DNA of 64,000 bases. Source: Pseudomonas syringae (GTDB lineage: Bacteria > Pseudomonadota > Gammaproteobacteria > Pseudomonadales > Pseudomonadaceae). A model generated the notes under the pieces. The model was not told where the DNA came from. It ran no database searches and worked only from the letters and a program-made list of their open reading frames with translations. Location of the stretch: positions 124,001-188,000 of the forward strand of contig NZ_JPQU01000056.1 of NCBI RefSeq assembly GCF_000737245.1. Reading direction: 5' to 3'. Below are positions 34,940 through 44,400 of this stretch, piece by piece; the first letter of the stretch is position 1, and each line of letters starts with the position of its first letter. The translations under genes were made by a program, and so were the position numbers.

Positions 34940-35521
34940 ATGTCGACATTAGATGAAGAAGAACGCCGCGAATACTACCGTATCGAGGACAGCGTCGCAC
35001 TGGAAATTAACCTCCTGTCCGAGAGCGATCTAACCGGCCATGCCGCCATGCGCGAGACCTCGGCACTGTTCGAATTACTCAGCGAACTGCACGTCAACGA
35101 GTTCGAATCCCAGCACCTGCTGCGACAGGTGGATGATCGGGATCGAATAGTGAGCGACCTGCTGCGCTCCTTGAGCAAGCGCATCGACCTGCTCGGCCAG
35201 GTCGTCGCCCAAACCGCGCTAGGCAAGCTGGGTGCCCCGCAACCAGTGATCATTTCCGAAGGCGGCGTGCAATTCAACAGCGCCCAGTCCTATCCACTGG
35301 ATGCTCAGCTGTCGATCAAAATGGTCTTGATGCCCCAGGCATCGGCGCTGATGTTGCACGCCAAAGTCATTCATTGCGACGCCCTGGCGGGCGGCCAATT
35401 CGAGGTCGGCACTGAGTTTATCAACCTGCCTGACTCCCAGCGCCAGCTCCTCGCTCGATACATTTTGCAACGACAAGCCGCCATTCGACGCCAGGCGCTT
35501 GAGGCGAAAGCGCCTGAATGA
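34940..35521 (+). CDS. PilZ-like domain protein with N-terminal helical region
   Basis: A 193-residue protein with a PilZ-like start (RREYYRIEDSVALEI, containing an RxxxR-like pair). A helical insert follows (about residues 25-95, FELLSELHVNEFESQHLLRQ), then a second half resembling the PilZ barrel (VIISEGGVQF in place of D/NxSxxG, and HAKVIHCDALAGGQFEVGTEFINL). The ligand motifs are split by the insert and only partly canonical, so c-di-GMP binding is plausible but not assured. The start at 34940 has only a weak ribosome site; longer frames to 34823 read as non-coding. From memory the same gene neighbours lolCDE in P. aeruginosa (PA2989). Confidence 0.8.
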   Translation: MSTLDEEERREYYRIEDSVALEINLLSESDLTGHAAMRETSALFELLSELHVNEFESQHLLRQVDDRDRIVSDLLRSLSKRIDLLGQVVAQTALGKLGAPQPVIISEGGVQFNSAQSYPLDAQLSIKMVLMPQASALMLHAKVIHCDALAGGQFEVGTEFINLPDSQRQLLARYILQRQAAIRRQALEAKAPE

Positions 35522-35551
35522 ACACGCTGTGATGCGGCAAAACAGAATCTA

Positions 35552-35639
35552 TGGGAGCGAGCTTGCTCGCGAAGAGGCCAGGACGGCTGAAATATCTCTT
35601 CGAGCAGGACCACTGCCTTCGCGAGCAAGCTCGCTCCCA
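35552..35639. repeat. REP pair, 23-bp perfect inverted repeat
   Basis: Arms at 35552-35574 (TGGGAGCGAGCTTGCTCGCG plus AAG) and 35617-35639 are exact reverse complements. GGGAGCGAGCTTGCTCGCGA class, between the PilZ-like gene and the glycerophosphodiesterase gene. Confidence 0.95.
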
Positions 35640-35700
35640 CAGAAAAAACATCCCGGAAATAGCACCAAGACCAACGCCTTAAAGGCCACCAGGAGTAAAC

Positions 35701-36423
35701 GTGACCCTTATTTACGGCCACCGCGGCGCCAAAGGCGAAGCACCGGAAAACACTCTGACCAGCTTTCAGGAATGCCTCAAGCACGGCGTGCGTCGCTGTG
35801 AACTGGATTTGCACTTGTCTCGCGATGGCGAGCTGATGGTGATCCACGATCCAACCTTGAAACGCACCACGGATCGACGGGGCAAGGTCAACGAGCATGT
35901 CGCCGCCGACCTGGTGACTTACGACGCCCGTAAGGGCGGACCTGGCTGGGTTAACCCCTGCCCGATCCCGCGCCTGGACGAACTCTTCGAAAAATGCGAC
36001 TTCGAGCATTGGCAGCTGGAAGTGAAAAGCGCCTCGCGCACCCGCGCCACCACGACAGTGTTGGCGATTCGCGAATTGGCGCAACGACATGGCCTGCTGG
36101 ACAAGATCACCATCACCTCCAGCTCCCGGGAAGTGTTGCGCGCCGCTCAGGAGCTGACGCCGGACATCAGCCGCGGGCTGGTTGCCGAATACGCGTGGCT
36201 CGACCCGCTGAAAGTCGCGCAAAGCTATGGCTGTGAGATTCTGGCGTTGAACTGGACACTGTGCACCCCTGAGCGCTTGAAGAAAGCCCAGAACCAGGGT
36301 TTGCACGTGTCGGTATGGACAGTCAACGAGCCCGCACTGATGCGCAGGCTCGCCGACTTCGGCGTAGACAGCCTGATTACAGACTTTCCCGGTTTGGCCA
36401 GCGCCACTCTCGAGAATTACTGA
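35701..36423 (+). CDS. Glycerophosphodiester phosphodiesterase
   Basis: Cytoplasmic GDPD-family enzyme (UgpQ/GlpQ-like) that splits deacylated phospholipid head groups into glycerol-3-phosphate and an alcohol. The 240 residues start at GTG 35701 with AGGAG upstream. The catalytic barrel motifs are complete: GHRGAKGEAPENTLTSF (His and Arg), RRCELDLHLSRDGELMVIHDPTLKRTTD (Glu, Asp and His), and the closing VWTVNEPALMRRLADFGVDSLITDFP. No signal peptide. Single gene. Confidence 0.92.
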   Translation: MTLIYGHRGAKGEAPENTLTSFQECLKHGVRRCELDLHLSRDGELMVIHDPTLKRTTDRRGKVNEHVAADLVTYDARKGGPGWVNPCPIPRLDELFEKCDFEHWQLEVKSASRTRATTTVLAIRELAQRHGLLDKITITSSSREVLRAAQELTPDISRGLVAEYAWLDPLKVAQSYGCEILALNWTLCTPERLKKAQNQGLHVSVWTVNEPALMRRLADFGVDSLITDFPGLASATLENY

Positions 36424-36429
36424 AATCGG

Positions 36430-36461
36430 TCTCCCCGGCCGGCTCAGGCCTCCGGCCGGAG
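36430..36461. terminator. GC-rich hairpin between convergent genes
   Basis: CTCCCCGGCCGG pairs imperfectly (two extra C) with CCGGCCGGAG between the glycerophosphodiesterase gene and sthA. It sits where a shared terminator is expected, but no long T run follows on either strand. Confidence 0.45.
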
Positions 36462-36465
36462 TCGC

Positions 36466-37860
36466 TTAAAAAAGCCGGTTGAGGCCATCGTAAGCGGCTA
36501 CCCGATAGGCTTCAGCCATGGTCGGGTAGTTGAACGTGGTATTGACGAAATACTTGAGGGTGTTGGCTTCACCGGGCTGGTTCATGATCGCCTGACCGAT
36601 GTGGACAATCTCCGAAGCCTGGTCACCAAAGCAGTGCACGCCCAGCACCTCGAGGGTTTCGCGGTGGAACAGGATCTTCAGCATGCCCACGCGCTCACCG
36701 GAAATCTGCGCCCGCGCCATGCCCTTGAAGAACGCCTTTCCCACTTCGTAAGGCACTTTGGCCTGGGTCAACTCGTGTTCGTTTTTACCGATCGAGCTGA
36801 TTTCCGGGATGGTGTAAATACCCGTCGGGACGTCGTTGACGTAACGCCAGCTGCCATTGTCGACCAGACTGCCCGCTGCCGAACGCCCCTGATCGTATGC
36901 AGCACTGGCCAGACTCGGCCAGCCGATCACATCGCCCGCGCCATAGATATTCGGCACGCTGGTGCGATAGTTTTCATCGACTTCGATCTGGCCGCGCCCG
37001 TTGGCCTTGATGCCCACGTTCTCCAGACCCAGTTTGTCGGTATTACCGGTGCGACCGTTGCACCAGAGCAAGGCGTCGGCCTTGATCTTCTTGCCGGACT
37101 TGAGGTGCAGGATCACACCGTTATCCAGCCCTTCGACCTTTTCATACTCTTCGTTGTGGCGAACCATTACGTTGTTGTTACTGAAGTGATAACTCAGCGC
37201 CTGTGAAATCTCAGAATCCAGGAAGCTCAACAGTTGATCACGGTTGTCCACCAGTTCGACCATCACCCCCAGGCCACTGAAGATCGACGCATATTCGCAG
37301 CCGATAACGCCGGCACCATAAATGATCAATTTGCGTGGGGTATGGCCGAGGCTGAGGATGGTGTCGCTGTCGTAGATACGCTTGTGGGAAAAGTCGATAT
37401 CGGCCGGGCGATAAGGCCGCGATCCAGTGGCGACGATAATCTGATTGGCGACCAGCTTTTCTACTACGCCATTGCCACACACCACATCAATGCTGTTCTC
37501 ATCGGCGAAGCTGCCCGTGCCGAAAAACACGTCAACCCGATTGCGGGCGTAGTAGCCGGTACGCGAAGAGACCTGCTTGGAGATGACGATTTCAGCGTTC
37601 TTCAATACATCCGGGAACGAGAACCAGCGCGGCTCGCCAATCGCCCGGAACATCGGGTTGGTGTTGAAGTGGATGATCTGCTTGACCGAGTGACGCAGGG
37701 CCTTGGACGGGATGGTGCCCAAGTGTGTGCAGTTGCCGCCAACCTGCCGACGACTGTCGACCATTGCGACCTTACGTCCCGCCTTCGCAGCGTTCATCGC
37801 CGCGCCTTCTCCGGCAGGGCCGGAACCCAGTACTACTACGTCGTAGTTGTAGACAGCCAT
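36466..37860 (-). CDS. sthA: Soluble pyridine nucleotide transhydrogenase SthA
   Basis: Flavoprotein that equilibrates NADPH with NAD+ in the cytoplasm. The 464 residues show the FAD motif VVVLGSGPAGEGAAMNAAKAG at the start and the NAD(P) motif LIIYGAGVIGCEYASIFSGLG in the middle. The dimer interface ends NYPTMAEAYRVAAYDGLNRLF. At the position where related disulfide reductases have CxxxxC, the sequence is GGNCTHLGTIPSKAL. The second cysteine is replaced by threonine, the hallmark that separates SthA from lipoamide dehydrogenase. AAGGAG precedes the ATG. Confidence 0.96.
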   Translation of the reverse strand: MAVYNYDVVVLGSGPAGEGAAMNAAKAGRKVAMVDSRRQVGGNCTHLGTIPSKALRHSVKQIIHFNTNPMFRAIGEPRWFSFPDVLKNAEIVISKQVSSRTGYYARNRVDVFFGTGSFADENSIDVVCGNGVVEKLVANQIIVATGSRPYRPADIDFSHKRIYDSDTILSLGHTPRKLIIYGAGVIGCEYASIFSGLGVMVELVDNRDQLLSFLDSEISQALSYHFSNNNVMVRHNEEYEKVEGLDNGVILHLKSGKKIKADALLWCNGRTGNTDKLGLENVGIKANGRGQIEVDENYRTSVPNIYGAGDVIGWPSLASAAYDQGRSAAGSLVDNGSWRYVNDVPTGIYTIPEISSIGKNEHELTQAKVPYEVGKAFFKGMARAQISGERVGMLKILFHRETLEVLGVHCFGDQASEIVHIGQAIMNQPGEANTLKYFVNTTFNYPTMAEAYRVAAYDGLNRLF

Positions 37861-38250
37861 GCGTACTCCTTAAACAGGCCGAACTGCCACTCTGGCAGCT
37901 CTGGCTAAATCACGCCGCGGCCAGCGGCATGAAGGATCAAAACCCGAGGCGCAGTCTACACCTGCGCCAAAGCGTGGAACATTAACCGTTGGTAGCGCCG
38001 AAGGCCAATTTTGTCTGCGACTAAATGCCGCTCCACCCATCGACTTGGTCGCACAGCATGAACGCTAAGTAGCGAGAGTTGTTTTTAGGGCGTTTTACAC
38101 ATATGGTTACAATTGCGTTGGATACAGGCAAGGAGCCTTGACCTTGCAGCAGAACATACAACTACAACGGATCCTTGAGGCGCTGTCGCCTATTCAGCAT
38201 GACCGTGCTGGCGCCAGCACCTGACCAGACAGCCTAAGTGAGAAATTTCC
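37861..38250. other. 390-base region between sthA and the MFS gene
   Basis: It holds the divergent upstream regions of sthA and the carrier gene. The only coding-like item is a short TTG-initiated frame (38144-38224; 26 codons beginning LQQNIQLQRILEAL) eight bases after AAGGAG (38130-38135). It could be a leader peptide or chance. No repeat or known operator is recognised. Confidence 0.4.
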
Positions 38251-39543
38251 ATGGCCTCGAATACAGGCAAGGGCAAGGCGATCTTTCGCGTTGTCAGCGG
38301 CAACTTCCTTGAAATGTTTGACTTCATGGTCTACGGCTTCTACGCCACGGCCATCGCCAAAACCTTCTTCCCCACCGACAGCGCCTTTGCATCACTGATG
38401 CTGTCCTTGGCAACCTTTGGCGCAGGCTTCTTGATGCGTCCGCTGGGCGCCATTTTCCTCGGTGCTTATATCGACCGTCACGGTCGTAAGAAAGGCTTGG
38501 TCGTGACCTTGGCGATGATGGCCATGGGTACCGTACTGATTGCTTGCGTGCCGGGTTACGCAACTCTGGGCGTCGCGGCACCGCTGCTGGTCTTGCTTGG
38601 CCGTCTGCTACAAGGCTTCTCGGCAGGCGTGGAGCTTGGTGGCGTGTCGGTTTATCTCGCAGAGATTTCCACACCGGGTCGCAAGGGTTTCTTCGTCAGC
38701 TGGCAGTCTGCAAGCCAGCAAGCAGCCGTGGTGTTCGCCGGCCTGCTGGGCGTGGCGCTGAACCACTGGTTGAGCCCCGCGGAAATGGGCGATTGGGGCT
38801 GGCGTGTACCGTTCCTGATCGGCTGCCTGATCGTACCGGTGATCTTCGTCATCCGCCGTTCGATGGAGGAGACTCCGGAGTTCCAGGCTCGCACTCACCG
38901 CCCGACCCTCAAAGAGGTGGTGCGCTCAATCGGTCAGAACTTCGGTCTGGTCATTGGCGGCATGGCACTGGTGATCATGACCACGGTGTCGTTCTACCTC
39001 ATCACCGCCTACACGCCGACCTTCGGCAAAAACGAGCTACACCTGTCGGACCTCGACAGCTTGCTGGTCACTGTCTGCGTGGGCATCTCGAACTTCATCT
39101 GGCTGCCGGTCATGGGCGCGCTTTCCGACCGGATCGGTCGCAAGCCACTGCTGATTAGCGCAACCGTGCTGGCCATTGCGACGGCCTACCCTGCCCTGTC
39201 CTGGCTGGTAGCCCACCCGAGCTTCGGCAACCTGCTGATGGTCGAACTGTGGCTGTCCTTCCTCTATGGCTCGTACAACGGCGCAATGGTCGTGGCCCTG
39301 ACCGAAATCATGCCGGTTGAAGTGCGCACCACTGGCTTCTCCCTGGCCTACAGCCTGGCGACTGCAACCTTCGGCGGCTTCACGCCCGCAGCGTGCACTT
39401 ATCTGATTCACGTGCTGGATAACAAGGCGGCGCCAGGCATCTGGTTGACCGGCGCAGCGGTGCTGGGCTTGCTGGCGACGCTGGTGCTGTTCCGCAAAGG
39501 CGGGCAAAAACTGCAAGCGCCTGAGGCTGTAACTGCCGGCTGA
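38251..39543 (+). CDS. MFS citrate/tricarballylate-type proton symporter
   Basis: Twelve-helix major facilitator carrier of 430 residues in the metabolite:H+ symporter family (CitA/TcuC/ShiA-like). Motifs: SGNFLEMFDFMVYGFYATAIAK in helix 1, the loop 2-3 signature GAYIDRHGRKKGL, LLGRLLQGFSAGVELGGVSVYLAE, and the repeat in the second half, GALSDRIGRKPLL. The opening LEMFDFMVYGFYA and GVELGGVSVYLAEI are closest to citrate transporters as I remember them, so citrate or a related tricarboxylate is likely (inference). In P. aeruginosa I recall nqr genes at this place between sthA and gap, so this gene may be a local replacement. Confidence 0.87.
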   Translation: MASNTGKGKAIFRVVSGNFLEMFDFMVYGFYATAIAKTFFPTDSAFASLMLSLATFGAGFLMRPLGAIFLGAYIDRHGRKKGLVVTLAMMAMGTVLIACVPGYATLGVAAPLLVLLGRLLQGFSAGVELGGVSVYLAEISTPGRKGFFVSWQSASQQAAVVFAGLLGVALNHWLSPAEMGDWGWRVPFLIGCLIVPVIFVIRRSMEETPEFQARTHRPTLKEVVRSIGQNFGLVIGGMALVIMTTVSFYLITAYTPTFGKNELHLSDLDSLLVTVCVGISNFIWLPVMGALSDRIGRKPLLISATVLAIATAYPALSWLVAHPSFGNLLMVELWLSFLYGSYNGAMVVALTEIMPVEVRTTGFSLAYSLATATFGGFTPAACTYLIHVLDNKAAPGIWLTGAAVLGLLATLVLFRKGGQKLQAPEAVTAG

Positions 39544-39551
39544 GTTACCCC

Positions 39552-39642
39552 CTGTAGGAGCGAGCTTGCTCGCGATGGCATTCTGTCTGGCAAGCATTCT
39601 TTCGAATGACGGCCCCCATCGCGAGCAAGCTCGCTCCTACAG
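39552..39642. repeat. REP pair, 27-bp perfect inverted repeat
   Basis: Arms at 39552-39578 (CTGTAGGAGCGAGCTTGCTC followed by GCGATGG) and 39616-39642 are exact reverse complements, nine bases after the MFS stop. TAGGAGCGAGCTTGCTCGCGA class. Confidence 0.95.
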
Positions 39643-39664
39643 TTCTTCCGGGTCCCGCACAAAA

Positions 39665-39703
39665 AAAACGCCCCGACCAGTTACCCGGTCGGGGCGTTTT
39701 TCA
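39665..39703. terminator. Bidirectional terminator between the MFS gene and gap
   Basis: The 12-bp perfect stem AACGCCCCGACC / GGTCGGGGCGTT is flanked by an A run and a T run, between two convergent genes. Confidence 0.92.
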
Positions 39704-39722
39704 TTTCAGCCTGGAGCAGTAA

Positions 39723-41186
39723 TCAGCGCGGGAATGCCGGAGGGTTAACGCCCGCCATGTCTTCCATTACGCGAACCACCTGGCAACTGTAACCGAATTC
39801 GTTGTCGTACCAGACGTACAGGACAACGCGGTTATCGTTGACGATGGTGGCTTCAGCATCCACAACACCGGCGTGGCGCGAGCCAACGAAGTCAGTGGAA
39901 ACCACTTCCTGCGAATTGACGAAGTCGATCTGCTTGTGCAGGTCCGAGTGCAGCGCCATGTAACGCAGGTACTCGTTCATTTCTTCGCGAGTGGTCGCTT
40001 TCTCAAGGTTCAGGTTGAGAATGGCCATGGACACGTTAGGCGTCGGAACACGAATCGCGTTACCGGTCAGTTTGCCAGCCAGCTCAGGCAATGCCTTTGC
40101 AGCAGCGGTGGCAGCTCCGGTTTCAGTGATCACCATGTTCAGCGCGGCGCTGCGGCCACGGCGATCGCCTTTGTGGAAGTTGTCGATCAGGTTCTGGTCG
40201 TTGGTGTACGAGTGAACCGTTTCAACGTGACCGTTGACGATACCGAACTTGTCGTTGACTGCCTTGAGCACCGGCACGATGGCGTTAGTGGTGCAGGAAG
40301 CAGCCGATACGATCTTGTCGTCAGCAGTGATTTCGCCGTGGTTGATACCGTGAACGATGTTCTTCAGCTTGCCTTTGCCAGGTGCGGTCAGAACCACGCG
40401 GTCAATACCCGGGCAGGACAAATGCTGGCCCAGACCTTCCGCATCACGCCATACACCGGTGTTGTCCACCAGCAGTGCGTCCTTGATACCGTACTGGGTG
40501 TAATCCACCTCGGTCGGATTCTTGGCGTAGATCACCTGAATCAGGTTGCCGTTGGCCGTGATGGTGCTGTTGGCTTCATCAATGGTGATGGTGCCATCGA
40601 ACGGGCCGTGTACCGAGTCACGACGCAGCAGGCTTGCGCGTTTGACCAGATCATTCTCGGCGCCCTTGCGGACCACGATTGCACGCAGGCGCAGGCCATC
40701 GCCGCCACCGGTTTTTTCGATCAGGATGCGCGCCAGCAGGCGACCAATCCGGCCGAAACCGTAAAGCACGACATCAGTGCCTTTGCGCGGGCTGGCGCTT
40801 TGCTGACCGACCAGCTCGGCCAGTTCTTCACGCACGAACTGCTCGGCGGTGCGGCCATTGCCTTCAGTCTTGAACTTGACGGCAAGCTTGCCGAGATCCA
40901 CCGAAGCGGCACCCAGCTTGAGCTCGCTCATCGCCTTGATCAGCGGGAACGTCTCGTGTACGGACAACTCACTTGCATCGGATTGACGATGACGCGCAAA
41001 GCGGTGGGCCTTGAGGATCGCAATCACTGAACGGTTGATCAGGCTGCGGCCATAGATCGAACTCACCACATTGTTATTGCGGTAGAGCTGACCGATAAGC
41101 GGGATCATCGCCTCGGCGAGGGCTTCACGATCGATCCATTCACCAAGACACTGGTCGGGCTTCTGAGTCACGGGAACCTTCCACAT
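39723..41186 (-). CDS. gap: Glyceraldehyde-3-phosphate dehydrogenase, long form
   Basis: Phosphorylating GAPDH with an N-terminal extension of about 135 residues, giving 487 residues instead of ~335. The extension (MIPLIGQLYRNNNVVSSIYGRSLINRSVI...) is characteristic of the second GAPDH of pseudomonads and some other gamma-proteobacteria. The NAD site is VLYGFGRIGRLLARIL (GxGxxG at 143-148). The catalytic cysteine is in VSAASCTTNAIVPVL (Cys298), and the C-terminus has WYDNEFGYSCQVVRVMEDM. Cofactor preference and the direction used in vivo (gluconeogenic use has been suggested for such forms) cannot be read. Divergent from mfd. Confidence 0.94.
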   Translation of the reverse strand: MWKVPVTQKPDQCLGEWIDREALAEAMIPLIGQLYRNNNVVSSIYGRSLINRSVIAILKAHRFARHRQSDASELSVHETFPLIKAMSELKLGAASVDLGKLAVKFKTEGNGRTAEQFVREELAELVGQQSASPRKGTDVVLYGFGRIGRLLARILIEKTGGGDGLRLRAIVVRKGAENDLVKRASLLRRDSVHGPFDGTITIDEANSTITANGNLIQVIYAKNPTEVDYTQYGIKDALLVDNTGVWRDAEGLGQHLSCPGIDRVVLTAPGKGKLKNIVHGINHGEITADDKIVSAASCTTNAIVPVLKAVNDKFGIVNGHVETVHSYTNDQNLIDNFHKGDRRGRSAALNMVITETGAATAAAKALPELAGKLTGNAIRVPTPNVSMAILNLNLEKATTREEMNEYLRYMALHSDLHKQIDFVNSQEVVSTDFVGSRHAGVVDAEATIVNDNRVVLYVWYDNEFGYSCQVVRVMEDMAGVNPPAFPR

Positions 41187-41286
41187 GTAGGGGCTGAAAA
41201 AAGGGGCTACATTATGCCGCCGCCTTTGTTTATGAGCAATGCGCGGTTGTCAGATCAGCGTTCACTACATTTTGTTCCGCTGCACG

Positions 41287-41314
41287 GCAGAAATGCTGCG
41301 CGTGGCATTTCTGC
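41287..41314. promoter_or_regulatory. Perfect 10-bp inverted repeat between gap and mfd
   Basis: GCAGAAATGC and GCATTTCTGC are separated by 8 bases (TGCGCGTG). It lies 101 bases upstream of gap and 88 upstream of mfd, just before a good promoter toward mfd. It may be an operator or a transcript hairpin; the binding protein is not recognised. Confidence 0.5.
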
Positions 41315-41334
41315 TTCATAGCGTAGTCTGAAAA

Positions 41335-41364
41335 CTGACAGCTGCTATCTCTGACCGGTACAAT
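41335..41364 (+). promoter_or_regulatory. Sigma-70-type promoter of mfd
   Basis: A -35 of CTGACA (41335-41340) and a -10 of TACAAT (41359-41364) are separated by 18 bases. Transcription would start about 30 bases before the GTG start of mfd. Confidence 0.6.
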
Positions 41365-41401
41365 CGCCGCCCCTGTCGCAACGCTTGGAGCTCAATCTTC
41401 C

Positions 41402-44400
41402 GTGCCCGTTCTGCGTCTACCGCTTCTCCCTGCTGCCGCAGGCAAACAACACTGGGGCAACCTTCCCGGTGCCGCCCTGAGCCTGGCCATTGCCGAGGCT
41501 GCAAGCGCCGCCAAGCGCTTCACCCTGCTCTTGACCGCTGACAGCCAGAGTGCCGAGCGCCTGGAGCAGGAGCTGAAGTTCTTCGCGCCCGATTTGCCGG
41601 TGTTGCATTTCCCGGATTGGGAGACGCTACCATACGATTTGTTCTCGCCGCACCAGGACATCATTTCCCAGCGTATCGCCAGCCTTTATCGCTTGCCTGA
41701 GCTGATGCATGGCGTACTGGTAGTGCCGATCACCACAGCCCTACATCGTCTGGCACCGACCAAATTCCTGTTGGGCAGCAGCCTGGTGCTGGACATCGGT
41801 CAGAAGCTCGACATCGAAGCAATGCGCACGCGCCTTGAAGCCAGCGGCTATCGCTATGTGGACACGGTGTATGAGCACGGCGAGTTCACGGTACGCGGCA
41901 ACCTGCTCGATCTGTTCCCGATGGGCAGCAAGCTGCCGTACCGGATCGACCTGTTCGATGACGAAATCGAAACCCTGCGCACCTTCGATCCGGAAAACCA
42001 GCGGTCCATCGACAAGGTTGAGTCGGTGCGCCTGCTGCCAGCCCGAGAATTTCCGCTGCAGAAGGAAGAAGTCACCCGTTTCAAGGCCCGCTTTCGCGAG
42101 CGCTTTGATGTGGACTTCCGCCGCAGCCCGATCTTCCAGGACCTGAGTAGCGGCATCACCCCGGCCGGTATCGAGTACTACCTGCCGCTATTCTTCGAAG
42201 AAACCTCGACCCTGTTTGACTACCTGCCCCAAGACACGCAAGTGTTTTCCCTGCCGGGCATCGAACAGGCGGCCGAAAACTTCTGGAACGACGTCCGCAA
42301 CCGCTACGAAGAGCGCCGGGTCGATCCGGAGCGTCCTTTATTGCCTCCTGCCGAATTGTTCCTGCCGGTGGAAGACTGCTTCGCCCGGTTGAAAAACTGG
42401 CCCCGTGTCGTCGCCAGCCAGCAGGATGTTGATGCTGGCGTCGGCCGTGAGCGTTTCCCGGCACAACTGTTGCCGGAACTGGCCATTGAAGCCAAAGCCA
42501 GTCAGCCACTCGCAGCATTGTCGAAGTTCATTGAGGAATTCGACGGCCGCATCCTGTTCACCGCTGAATCAGCAGGTCGCCGGGAAGTACTGCTGGAGCT
42601 CCTCGAACGCCTGAAGCTACGCCCAAAAACCGTCGACAGCTGGAATGACTTCGTAATAGGCAAGGATCGACTGTCGATCACCATCGCGCCTCTCGACGAC
42701 GGTCTGCTGCTTGAACAACCGGCCATTGCGCTGATTGCCGAGAGCCCGTTGTTCGGCCAGCGGGTCATGCAGCGTCGACGTCGTGAAAAACGCACCGACG
42801 GCGGCAATAACGATGCGGTGATCAAAAACCTCACCGAACTGCGTGAAGGCGCGCCGGTGGTGCACATCGATCACGGCGTCGGTCGTTACCTGGGTCTTGC
42901 CACCCTGGAAGTGGAAAACCAGGTCGCCGAGTTCCTGATGCTGGCCTACGCCGAGGACGCCAAGCTTTACGTCCCGGTGGCCAACCTGCACTTGATCGCC
43001 CGCTACACCGGCAGCGACGACGCCTTGGCCCCGTTGCACCGTTTGGGCTCCGAAGTCTGGCAGAAAGCCAAGCGCAAAGCCGCCGAGCAAGTCCGCGATG
43101 TGGCGGCCGAGCTGCTGGATATCTACGCCCGCCGCGCGGCTCGGGAAGGTTATGCCTTTGCCGATCCGAAAGCCGACTACGCCACGTTCAGTGCCGGCTT
43201 CCCGTTCGAAGAGACACCGGATCAACAAACCACTATTGATGCCGTGCGGGCCGACATGCTCGCCCCCAAGCCCATGGATCGCCTGGTCTGCGGCGATGTG
43301 GGTTTCGGCAAGACCGAAGTGGCGATGCGCGCAGCGTTTATCGCCGTGCATGGCGGTCGTCAGGTGGCAATTCTGGTCCCGACCACCCTGCTCGCTCAAC
43401 AGCACTACAACAGCTTCCGCGACCGCTTCGCCGACTGGCCAGTGAGTGTGGAAGTGATGAGCCGCTTCAAGTCAGCCAAAGAGGTCAACGCCGCAGTGGC
43501 GGATCTGGCCGAAGGCAAGATCGACATCGTCATCGGCACCCACAAGCTGTTGCAGGACGACGTCAAGATCAAGAACCTCGGCCTGGTGATCATCGACGAA
43601 GAGCACCGCTTCGGGGTACGCCAGAAAGAACAACTCAAGGCGCTGCGCAGCGAAGTCGACATCCTGACCCTGACCGCTACGCCGATTCCACGCACGCTGA
43701 ACATGGCGGTCTCGGGCATGCGCGACCTGTCGATCATTGCCACGCCGCCAGCGCGTCGCCTGTCAGTGCGCACCTTCGTCATGGAGCAGAACAAGCCCAC
43801 GATCAAAGAAGCGCTGTTGCGTGAACTGTTACGTGGCGGCCAGGTGTATTACCTGCACAACGATGTGAAAACCATCGAGAAATGCGCGGCCGATCTCGCT
43901 GAGCTGGTACCAGAAGCCCGTATCGGCATTGGCCACGGGCAGATGCGCGAGCGCGAACTCGAACAGGTGATGAGCGACTTCTATCACAAGCGTTTCAACG
44001 TGCTGATCGCCTCGACCATCATCGAGACCGGTATCGACGTGCCGAGCGCTAACACCATCATCATCGAGCGCGCTGACAAATTTGGCCTGGCGCAGCTGCA
44101 CCAGTTGCGTGGTCGGGTCGGACGCAGTCACCACCAGGCTTATGCCTATCTGCTCACCCCGCCCCGCAGCCAGATCACGCCGGATGCCGAAAAGCGTCTG
44201 GACGCCATCGCCAACACGCAGGACCTGGGCGCCGGCTTTGTGCTGGCGACCAACGACCTGGAAATCCGCGGTGCAGGCGAACTGCTCGGAGATGGCCAGA
44301 GCGGGCAAATCCAGGCGGTGGGTTTCACGCTCTACATGGAAATGCTCGAACGCGCGGTGAAATCCATCCGCAAAGGCGAACAGCCGAATCTCGACCAGCC

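Noticed and set aside
41187..41213. TGTAG...CTACA dyad near the gap start as a HexR site
   Set aside because: The half-sites are 16 bases apart and the inner bases do not match the HexR consensus; also it lies at the start of translation.
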